From contig DHHD01000008.1 of assembly GCA_002403105.1 (NCBI GenBank), positions 616 through 8,027 on the forward strand: 7,412 bases of DNA. Direction: 5' to 3'. The DNA is from Anaerolineaceae bacterium UBA4781 (GTDB taxonomy: Bacteria > Chloroflexota > Anaerolineae > Anaerolineales > Anaerolineaceae). The position numbers and the translations under genes were made by a program. Shown in pieces: positions 1 to 5,432 of the stretch. The notes beneath the pieces were generated by a model. The model was not told the DNA's origin, made no database searches, and was given only the letters and a program-made list of their open reading frames with translations. How positions within the stretch are numbered: the stretch's first letter is position 1; each line of letters begins with the position of its first letter.

Positions 1-269
1 GATTTAAAAATGTGATCCAATTTCGTGATCCGCGCATCCATCAACTTTGCCAGTTCTCCAAGTTTTGAGACACGATTGGCAACATCCTCGATCTCTTCCG
101 CACTCAGCCCGCAGGCGGTTAAAGCAGCGATGATGCCACCCATGCTGGTACCGCTTAAGCAATCAATTTCAATCCCTTCAGAGCGTAAGGTTTTCAACAC
201 ACCAATATGAGCGAATCCTCTTACTCCACCGCCCCCCAGGGCAAGACCCAGAACTGGTTTTCTTATCAT
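1..269 (-). CDS. Patatin-like phospholipase, N-terminal part (runs off left edge)
   Basis: This is the first 89 codons of a patatin-family serine acyl hydrolase, which typically cleaves acyl esters of phospholipids or other lipids with a Ser-Asp dyad. The glycine-rich oxyanion-hole loop GGGGVRG lies at residues 12-18. The nucleophile elbow GTSMG lies at 40-44, with Ser42 as the expected catalytic serine. The spacing of the two motifs and the 'GFAHIGVLKTL' helix between them are typical of bacterial RssA/YchK-type patatins. The catalytic Asp (DGG/DGA motif) would lie beyond the window edge and cannot be checked. The ATG at 269 is supported because an in-frame TAA sits two codons upstream (275-273). 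The ribosome binding site is weak. The gene follows gyrB on the same strand after 93 bases and could be read through from it or have its own promoter. No signal peptide is visible, so a cytoplasmic or membrane-associated enzyme is likely. The family call is firm; the substrate is unknown. Confidence 0.9.
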   Translation of the reverse strand, partial: MIRKPVLGLALGGGGVRGFAHIGVLKTLRSEGIEIDCLSGTSMGGIIAALTACGLSAEEIEDVANRVSKLGELAKLMDARITKLDHIFK

Positions 270-362
270 TTTTTAATTCTACAATCTTTTCTTTATAGAT
301 TCATGCCAATGAATGCTTTGGAAAAATTATGGGTATATTTTTCTTCTTCAAACTAAATTTAT

Positions 363-2285
363 CTATATATCCAAATTGCGCACATATTTGGCATGGGTTT
401 GGATGAAGCGTTTGCGCGGGGGGACCAATGAACCCATTAACATATCAAAGGTTTGATCCACACGAGCTGCATCTTCGATCGTAACCAGCAGCAGGGTGCG
501 GTTTTCGGGATTCATAGTGGTATCCCACAATTGCTCGGGGTTCATTTCGCCCAAGCCTTTGTAACGCTGGATAGCTGATTTACCCACGAATTCCTTAAGG
601 ATCGCTTCCCTTTCTTCTTCGGAATATGCATAGCGTTTTTCATTTTTATTCTTGATCAAATACAAAGGTGGCTGTGCAATGAAAAGGTGTCCGTTCTCGA
701 TGAGAGCTGGCATGAAGCGGAAGAAGAATGTGAGCAGCAATGTACGAATATGGCTGCCATCCACATCCGCATCGGTCATGATAATGATCTTTCCATAACG
801 CAGGTTGGAGATATCATAGTTATCACCAATGCTCGTTCCAAAAGCTGAGATCAGCGCTTTGATCTCTTTATTAGAAAGGATCTTATCCAATCTGGCGCGC
901 TCCGTATTCAGGATCTTGCCGCGCAAGGGCAGAATCGCTTGAAAATGCCGATCGCGACCTTGTTTGGCTGAACCACCGGCACTTTCACCCTCAACGATAT
1001 ATAATTCAGTTTTCTCGGGATTACGTTCCGAACAATCTGCCAATTTTCCTGGTAATGTGAGGCTTTCCAGCGCAGATTTGCGAATGACCAGATCGCGCGC
1101 TTTACGGGCGGCGGAACGGGCTCTGGCCGAGGTGAGGCATTTTTTTACGATCGCTCTGGCTGCCGTTGGATTTTCTTCGAGAAATTCTGTGAATCCTTCA
1201 CCCACGATCTGCTGGACGAGGGTCTGCACATCGGCATTCATCAATTTGACCTTGGTCTGGCTCTCAAATTGCGGATCGGGGTGTTTCACACTCACAATCG
1301 CGGTCATTCCTTCGCGGGCATCATCTCCAGTGAAATTACTCTCACTCTCTTTGATCAATCCATTCTTGCGTGCATAATCATTGATAACTCTGGTGATGGA
1401 GGAGCGGAAACCGGTGATGTGTGTTCCACCATCAATCGTATTGATGGTATTAGCAAATGCGTAAACAGATTCTGCATACGCATCGGTATACTGCATGGCA
1501 ACTTCAATACCTACTCCGCTTTCTTCACCTTCTACATAAAACACATCATGCAGGATCTCACGGTTTCGATTGAGGTAGCGTACAAAAGAGACAATTCCAC
1601 CCTCAAAATAAAAAGTGGTCCGGTGTGGGATCTCCAACCTGTTATCAACCAAACGAATTTCAACCTGTTTGGTAACAAATGCCATTTCACGAAAACGCTG
1701 AGCTAGCGTTTCAAAACGATAATTGATTTCTCCACCAAATATCTGTTCGTCAAATCGGAAAGTCGTGGTAGTTCCGGTTTCATCGGGATCACATTTCCCG
1801 ATCGTTTTTACCGGTTCCATGGGAATTCCGCGCTCATAGCGTTGGAAATAAACTTTACCATCACGCTTCACGCGCACTTCGCACCATTCAGAAAGTGCGT
1901 TTACGGCGGAAACGCCTACTCCATGCAAACCACCAGATACCTTATAACTGGTTCCGCCAAATTTGCCACCGGCATGAAGAATCGTCATGACAACTTCGAG
2001 AGCCGATACTTTTTTGGTCGGATGCTCTTCCACAGGGATACCGCGCCCATTATCGATCACGGTAACGCTGTTATCTTTATTAATAGTAACAATGATCTGG
2101 TTACACACGCCAGCCAGAGCTTCATCGATCGAATTATCAACCACTTCATACACCAAGTGGTGCAGTGCTTTAATATCTGTGCCACCAACATACATGCCAG
2201 GACGACGGCGGACAGCTTCAAGTCCTTCCAGAACCTGGATATCACGTGCACCATACGATGTGGTGTTCTTGTTCTTTTCTACCAA
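363..2285 (-). CDS. gyrB: DNA gyrase subunit B (ATPase/TOPRIM subunit of type IIA topoisomerase)
   Basis: GyrB pairs with GyrA in the A2B2 enzyme that introduces negative supercoils at the cost of ATP. The 640-residue protein has the full layout. The GHKL ATPase has Glu47 and Asn51 in EVVDNSIDEA, Asp78 in VIDNGRG, GGLHGVG at 118-124, and the transducer lysine in QTK at 343-345. The TOPRIM domain has EGESAGG at 432-438 and the metal-binding DADVDG at 505-510. The C-terminal tail has QRYKGLGEMNPEQLW from 573 and ends in VRNLDI. It lacks the ~165-residue insert of enterobacterial GyrB, as is usual for short-form GyrB. TTG at 2285 is chosen as start because GGAGG lies five bases upstream; an in-frame TTG at 2297 would place that site inside the gene. 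EGESAGG has Glu434 where EGDSAGG is usual. ParE is the main alternative; the ILPLRGKILN…RARLDKIL stretch and the C-terminus favour GyrB. The 31-base gap after the upstream membrane gene suggests cotranscription. Confidence 0.95.
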   Translation of the reverse strand: MVEKNKNTTSYGARDIQVLEGLEAVRRRPGMYVGGTDIKALHHLVYEVVDNSIDEALAGVCNQIIVTINKDNSVTVIDNGRGIPVEEHPTKKVSALEVVMTILHAGGKFGGTSYKVSGGLHGVGVSAVNALSEWCEVRVKRDGKVYFQRYERGIPMEPVKTIGKCDPDETGTTTTFRFDEQIFGGEINYRFETLAQRFREMAFVTKQVEIRLVDNRLEIPHRTTFYFEGGIVSFVRYLNRNREILHDVFYVEGEESGVGIEVAMQYTDAYAESVYAFANTINTIDGGTHITGFRSSITRVINDYARKNGLIKESESNFTGDDAREGMTAIVSVKHPDPQFESQTKVKLMNADVQTLVQQIVGEGFTEFLEENPTAARAIVKKCLTSARARSAARKARDLVIRKSALESLTLPGKLADCSERNPEKTELYIVEGESAGGSAKQGRDRHFQAILPLRGKILNTERARLDKILSNKEIKALISAFGTSIGDNYDISNLRYGKIIIMTDADVDGSHIRTLLLTFFFRFMPALIENGHLFIAQPPLYLIKNKNEKRYAYSEEEREAILKEFVGKSAIQRYKGLGEMNPEQLWDTTMNPENRTLLLVTIEDAARVDQTFDMLMGSLVPPRKRFIQTHAKYVRNLDI

Positions 2286-2290
2286 ACCAT

Positions 2291-2295
2291 CCTCC
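2291..2295 (-). promoter_or_regulatory. Ribosome binding site that decides the gyrB start
   Basis: GGAGG on the minus strand lies five bases before TTG at 2285. An ATG immediately after it (2290-2288) is out of frame and opens only a three-codon reading frame (Met-Val-Trp-stop) that overlaps the TTG. The in-frame TTG is therefore the likely start. Confidence 0.65.
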
Positions 2296-2316
2296 AAAGA
2301 GAGTGTTTCCTGTACA

Positions 2317-3321
2317 TTAAAGATTGTTCCGGGTCATATTTTGCGGATTTAATTTTACGATTTCTTCCATCCAGTTGGTTCCATCGCGAAAATAGATGAA
2401 ACTGGCAGCCAAGATACCGGATGAGACAAAAGCATGGCCGATAATGCCTAAGAAATACAACCAGCTATCAGGTTCAGGCGTTGACCACAAGAGATCAAGC
2501 CCATAACTTAATGATACAACAAGCGTAAGAAAGAAAGTGGTCGCCATTGAAGAAACGCGCACAAACTTTGTACTCAACGAAATGGCTTTAAACGCACTTA
2601 GTTGTCTGGTAAAGATACCATGTGGGGAAAAGACAAAGGGTAAAAGGATCCACATGAGTATGACGCCTAAGATCAGCAACGGGAGTGTTCCCATAGATGG
2701 AATAAGAACAGAAAAAGAAGATAGAAAACACAACATCGGAAAAGCCAACAAAATAACAGTCAGGATGATAAGGAAAAAGAGCACGAAAGTTTGACCTACA
2801 GAGTAAAAAATATTCATGCTCTTGCCATTTTCCTGATTTTTCAACACCAACCTCGAAATTAACGCATAATAAATACCACCAAGCATGAGGCCTAGAATTA
2901 CACAAAGGATCATTAAAAGCGAAGCATCTGAAGAAGAACCCAACTCAACCAATAATGGATTCCCAATCGGATTTGCAGTATATCCTTTGGATGCCAGCAA
3001 GCTGGGAATCCCAATAGGATAGGTACGTAAACTGGTCATTAGATTGAAATTGGTAAGTAATTGCTCCCAGGTGGTTCGGGCAACTTCCATCGTTGAAGCA
3101 ACATCCGAGCTAGTCAGCGAAGCAGAGAGGGTCTGCATCATTTCATCGAGTGCCGGTGAAAACAGTTCTTTGATCCGGTAAAAAGGTCCAAACCAAAGAA
3201 AGAGATCCAAAAAGAGCGGAAACAGCATAATATACGGATGTGCAGCAATTAAATTGAATCCCTGCACAAGCGTCTGAATAATTCTGGGTGGTCTTAGTCG
3301 GGTTTCTTTTTCTTGTAACAT
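2317..3321 (-). CDS. Uncharacterised six-helix integral membrane protein upstream of gyrB
   Basis: I do not recognise a named family. The 334-residue protein has a short basic N-terminus and about six hydrophobic segments, roughly at residues 28-48, 134-158, 175-202, 205-232, 258-280 and 286-311. A polar loop of about 85 residues lies between the first two helices (50-133). An amphipathic stretch, around LSAFKAISLSTKFVRVS (241-257), precedes the fifth helix. The layout recalls poorly characterised bacterial multi-pass families with similar amphipathic segments, but I see no enzymatic motif, transporter signature or metal site. ATG at 3321 is chosen because GGAGG precedes it by five bases. A longer reading frame with upstream starts reaches 3474, but it has no good ribosome site and would run under the divergent gene's promoter. 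It is the first gene of the leftward cluster and probably shares a transcript with gyrB. That it is a real gene is well supported; its function is unknown. Confidence 0.8.
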   Translation of the reverse strand: MLQEKETRLRPPRIIQTLVQGFNLIAAHPYIMLFPLFLDLFLWFGPFYRIKELFSPALDEMMQTLSASLTSSDVASTMEVARTTWEQLLTNFNLMTSLRTYPIGIPSLLASKGYTANPIGNPLLVELGSSSDASLLMILCVILGLMLGGIYYALISRLVLKNQENGKSMNIFYSVGQTFVLFFLIILTVILLAFPMLCFLSSFSVLIPSMGTLPLLILGVILMWILLPFVFSPHGIFTRQLSAFKAISLSTKFVRVSSMATTFFLTLVVSLSYGLDLLWSTPEPDSWLYFLGIIGHAFVSSGILAASFIYFRDGTNWMEEIVKLNPQNMTRNNL

Positions 3322-3326
3322 ACAAT

Positions 3327-3331
3327 CCTCC
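3327..3331 (-). promoter_or_regulatory. Ribosome binding site for the membrane protein gene
   Basis: GGAGG on the minus strand sits five bases before ATG at 3321. It selects this start over the upstream in-frame ATG at 3333, whose first codons overlap the site itself. Confidence 0.65.
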
Positions 3332-3400
3332 ATTTTACCATATTGGCAAATTTCAATCTTTAACAAACAGGCGGGATGGAAAAAACTTATCGATCCGGTG

Positions 3401-3406
3401 TACAAT
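3401..3406 (+). promoter_or_regulatory. Candidate -10 element for a leaderless transcript
   Basis: TACAAT matches the sigma-70 -10 consensus TATAAT at five of six positions. It ends six bases before GTG at 3413, so the predicted transcription start falls on or next to the start codon. A poor -35 match, TGGAAA at 3377-3382, lies 18 bases upstream. No proper Shine-Dalgarno site precedes the gene, which fits leaderless translation. This is an inference from spacing only. Confidence 0.45.
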
Positions 3407-3412
3407 CGAGGC

Positions 3413-4222
3413 GTGGATTCAAAGAATAGGTCCATCCCTACCGATCGTTTAAGCATCATCTCTGCATTGATCATCCTTAATTATGCATTGATGCCTTTTA
3501 TTTATTCTCCTGCAATCCCTTTTAATTTTTCTCTACTCGGAATCATCTTTGATCTACAACTCAAATACGCCGATCTGATGGTGTTTTCTGCATCTGCTTT
3601 TGCTGCAGTGGGAACCTATTGGCTTCTTCACGATCACCCGCTGGTTAATCGGACCAATAGTTTTATCCACCTTATTCTTCCCACACTGGTTGCAGGAGCA
3701 ATGAGCATCCCGCTGAATGTGATCACGATCGGACCAGCCTGGTGGGCAGTATTTGCACTGGAAAGTGTTTTAATAATTTTTACATTGATCGCAGAATATT
3801 ACAGTGTTGATCCAGGAAACTCGCTTTTTGCACTCTCAAAGATCATTTTGATTCCGCTTGCCATCAGCATGCTGCTTTTATTATCCGTTTCTGTCAGAAG
3901 CGCTGATTATCGACTGTATATTGAAATAATCATATTAGGAATCGCCTTTGCAGTTATTTTCGTCCGGTTGAATGCATTATCCGCATCTACGGAAAAGAAA
4001 ATAAAAACTTTCATTTCGACATTCCTGTTCATTCAAATGCTGGTGATCTGCCACTACCTACCCTTAACATCGATTCCATTTGGATTAATTCTGACCGGCT
4101 TCGTCAGTTTTTTAATCAGCCTTCCACCGAAATCCGATCCGCAAGAAAATCTACTTACAACAGTTCGCAATGCCGCACTCTATGCGATCCCGTTTCTTGT
4201 CAGTGCATTCTTCTTTTTGTGA
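3413..4222 (+). CDS. Uncharacterised multi-pass membrane protein
   Basis: The 269-residue product is almost entirely hydrophobic, with about eight predicted membrane segments, roughly at residues 13-34, 52-72, 83-105, 107-130, 140-160, 168-186, 198-216 and 221-237, plus a hydrophobic C-terminus (253-269). Short basic or charged loops separate them: LLHDHPLVNRTN near 71-82, ASTEKKIKTF near 191-200 and PPKSDPQEN near 238-246. I see no catalytic, nucleotide-binding or transport signature and do not recognise the family. GTG at 3413 is chosen because TACAAT lies six bases upstream, suggesting a leaderless mRNA. An alternative GTG at 3398 adds five residues but would overlap that element and has no ribosome site either. 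The gene is divergent from the leftward membrane protein, with 91 bases between starts, and convergent with the metallo-beta-lactamase-fold gene 42 bases downstream. It is therefore probably a single-gene transcript. Coding potential is good; the function is unknown. Confidence 0.75.
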   Translation: MDSKNRSIPTDRLSIISALIILNYALMPFIYSPAIPFNFSLLGIIFDLQLKYADLMVFSASAFAAVGTYWLLHDHPLVNRTNSFIHLILPTLVAGAMSIPLNVITIGPAWWAVFALESVLIIFTLIAEYYSVDPGNSLFALSKIILIPLAISMLLLLSVSVRSADYRLYIEIIILGIAFAVIFVRLNALSASTEKKIKTFISTFLFIQMLVICHYLPLTSIPFGLILTGFVSFLISLPPKSDPQENLLTTVRNAALYAIPFLVSAFFFL

Positions 4223-4264
4223 GAAATCAGTGGAACAGAATAATCCAGTCCATTTTCGAAGATC

Positions 4265-5116
4265 TTAGTTCTTTGATCCTTGTCTTGATCTTTCCAATTC
4301 CATTTCATATAGATGATTCAGGTTAGCTCTGTGCAAATCTTCGACCAAGCCACCTAAAAGAACCCGGCTTTTACCACAAGATTCTACCGTCGCTTCTTCT
4401 AATTTCTTTTGTGGATCTTTTCGTTTAATTGCGGTTGCAACCACTTTTTTAAGCTCTTCCAGATATTTCAGGTTTGAGTCAATGGCTCCTTCGATCTCAC
4501 CGCGTAAAATGACATCTCCATGACCTTGAACAATATTTTCAAGGCCCAGATCTTTGAAAGATTCAATGGTTTGCATCAGTTGATCAATATCACCTTCAAT
4601 AAAGACAGGCAGGGGCAAGAAAGCATCGCCTGCAAAAAGAATGCGATCTTCGCGTACAAAAACAGAAATTCCATCAGGGCTGTTACCAGGGGTAGTATAA
4701 ATTTTAAGGCTTTTCTTTCCAACCTTTAAATTAATAGCTCCAGATTCCAAAGTTATTTGCGGGAGGATTATTTTTGTTTTTAAATAATCTTCTCCCTGCC
4801 TCTGTGCATTTTCCAAAGCAGGGATGTTTTTTTCTTTTACGAGTTTTCTTCCCACTGTATGTGCGATGATCGCCGCTCCCGGGAAAAGACAGTTGCCCCA
4901 GGTATGATCGGCATGGTAGATTGTATTAATAACAAAGCGTACCGGAACCTTGAGATGTTCTTCAATGAACTCCCGTATTTCCAGCGTTTCTTCTTGAACT
5001 GGCAAGGTATCAATGACAATAGCCCAATCGGTCCCAATTACAGCTCCGGCTGAGACCTGTGCATATACCTCGCTTTGAAACCAATACACATTATCTGAAA
5101 TTCTCTCACGTATCAT
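4265..5116 (-). CDS. Metallo-beta-lactamase-fold hydrolase with an atypical zinc-1 site
   Basis: The 283-residue protein has the order of motifs of the metallo-beta-lactamase superfamily, whose members hydrolyse esters, thioesters, lactams, phosphodiesters and other bonds, usually with two zinc ions. The N-terminal strands include 'AIVIDTLP' (32-39). The HxHxDH motif appears as IYHADH at 66-71, so the first histidine is Ile66 while His68, Asp70 and His71 remain. The next motif, normally TPGHSPG, reads TPGNSPDG, with Asn145 for His. The bridging Asp164 (FAGDAF) and the last ligand His199 (VQGHGD) are present. Zinc-2 ligands are thus complete and zinc-1 ligands are mostly lost. A charged helical tail follows (about 215-283). 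No signal peptide is seen, so it is likely cytoplasmic. ATG at 5116 is seven bases after AGAGA; GTG at 5119 is the alternative. A good promoter lies just upstream. The substrate is unknown, and beta-lactamase activity should not be assumed. Confidence 0.85.
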   Translation of the reverse strand: MIRERISDNVYWFQSEVYAQVSAGAVIGTDWAIVIDTLPVQEETLEIREFIEEHLKVPVRFVINTIYHADHTWGNCLFPGAAIIAHTVGRKLVKEKNIPALENAQRQGEDYLKTKIILPQITLESGAINLKVGKKSLKIYTTPGNSPDGISVFVREDRILFAGDAFLPLPVFIEGDIDQLMQTIESFKDLGLENIVQGHGDVILRGEIEGAIDSNLKYLEELKKVVATAIKRKDPQKKLEEATVESCGKSRVLLGGLVEDLHRANLNHLYEMELERSRQGSKN

Positions 5117-5154
5117 CACGGTTCTCTATGTTAATGAATTCTTTCCAGAAATGA

Positions 5155-5183
5155 AGAATAGCATAAAATTTTTGAAAAGTCAA
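5155..5183 (-). promoter_or_regulatory. Sigma-70-type promoter for the metallo-beta-lactamase-fold gene
   Basis: On the minus strand, TTGACT (5183-5178) and TATTCT (5160-5155) are separated by exactly 17 bases. The -10 is preceded by TGC, giving an extended -10. Transcription should start near 5148, leaving a leader of about 30 bases before ATG at 5116. Confidence 0.7.
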
Positions 5184-5190
5184 AATTTTA
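5164..5190. repeat. Inverted repeat overlapping the leftward promoter, possible operator
   Basis: Nine-base arms TAAAATTTT (5164-5172) and AAAATTTTA (5182-5190) are perfect reverse complements separated by nine bases. The repeat covers most of the spacer and the -35 hexamer of the leftward promoter, a common place for a repressor to bind. The local sequence is very AT-rich, so chance is a real possibility. Confidence 0.35.
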
Positions 5191-5218
5191 GAACTTTTGT
5201 CCTTATTTATTACCCAAT

Positions 5219-5247
5219 TTGACCATCTTTGTGTCTTATGGTAAGAT
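5219..5247 (+). promoter_or_regulatory. Sigma-70-type promoter for the SAM riboswitch/metH transcript
   Basis: TTGACC (5219-5224) and TAAGAT (5242-5247) are separated by 17 bases. The predicted start, near 5254, is about eight bases before the first pairing strand of the riboswitch. That is where an S-box promoter should lie. It is back to back with the leftward promoter, with 35 bases between the two -35 elements. Confidence 0.75.
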
Positions 5248-5261
5248 AATTGCCAATTCAA

Positions 5262-5364
5262 CTCATCCAGAGAGGTGGAGGGACCGGCCCTGCGAAACCT
5301 CGGCAACCAATCTACGGTGCCAATTCCGGCAGAATCCGCACCAGCGGAGATTCTGGAAGATGAG
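5262..5364 (+). promoter_or_regulatory. SAM-I (S-box) riboswitch aptamer
   Basis: This leader RNA binds S-adenosylmethionine and controls the downstream metH. The closing stem P1 pairs CTCATC (5262-5267) with GATGAG (5359-5364). The conserved P2/kink-turn core reads AGAG then GGTGGAGGGA (5274-5283) then GGCCC, followed by GCGAAACC. P3 pairs GGCAACC (5302-5308) with GGTGCC (5316-5321), followed by the conserved AATTCC. P4 pairs CAGAATC (5330-5336) with GATTCTG (5349-5355) and carries a CGC/GCG inner stem with an ACCA loop. The segment GGAAGATGAG closes the aptamer. All expected helices and core strings of the family are visible. The downstream methionine synthase is a typical target, which supports the call independently. 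Confidence 0.97.
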
Positions 5365-5390
5365 AGAAACGGTCGCAAGAACCTCTCATT
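5359..5390 (+). promoter_or_regulatory. Predicted antiterminator of the SAM riboswitch
   Basis: GATGAGAG (5359-5366) can pair with CTCTCATT (5383-5390) through eight pairs, one of them G-U. The first strand contains the 3' half of aptamer stem P1. The second takes up most of the terminator's 5' arm, so the pairing is mutually exclusive with both. Low SAM should favour this helix and read-through into metH. This is inferred from pairing only. Confidence 0.85.
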
Positions 5391-5409
5391 CCAGGGAGGT
5401 TTTTTCTTT
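5380..5409 (+). terminator. Intrinsic terminator of the SAM riboswitch expression platform
   Basis: The arms AACCTCTC (5380-5387) and GGGAGGTT (5394-5401) form an eight-pair stem with one G-U pair and a six-base loop. A T-rich run continues to 5409. It lies 15 bases after the aptamer and 23 bases before the metH start, the standard place for an attenuator. High SAM is expected to permit it to form and reduce metH transcription. Confidence 0.9.
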
Positions 5410-5417
5410 ATTGAGAG

Positions 5418-5425
5418 AAAGTGAG
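5418..5425 (+). promoter_or_regulatory. Likely ribosome binding site for metH
   Basis: AAAGTGAG, an imperfect Shine-Dalgarno sequence, ends seven bases before TTG at 5433. It lies outside the terminator hairpin, so control here looks transcriptional rather than by hiding the ribosome site. Confidence 0.45.
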
Positions 5426-5432
5426 TTTTTAT

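Noticed and set aside
299..314. Small hairpin ATTCAT-GCCA-ATGAAT between gyrB and the patatin gene as a terminator
   Set aside because: The stem is only six AT-rich pairs and has no adjacent T run in the gyrB direction, so it is unlikely to terminate transcription.
964..2399. Several rightward open frames of 120-185 codons opposite gyrB
   Set aside because: They lie antisense to a clearly conserved gyrB, have no family-like motifs or good ribosome sites, and overlap each other; they are shadows of the real coding strand.
3332..3340. TGGTAAAAT (minus strand) as an extended -10 promoter for the leftward membrane protein
   Set aside because: Transcription would start near 3325, after the GGAGG ribosome site (3331-3327), so the two signals conflict; there is also no good -35 at the right distance.
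3322..3474. Longer N-terminus for the leftward membrane protein reaching 3474
   Set aside because: The extra residues lack a ribosome site and would overlap the divergent gene's promoter and first codons; the GGAGG-preceded ATG at 3321 is better supported.
4223..4264. Possible bidirectional terminator between the two convergent genes
   Set aside because: Only a four-base TGGA/TCCA pairing is visible, with no strong stem or T run, so a terminator cannot be supported.
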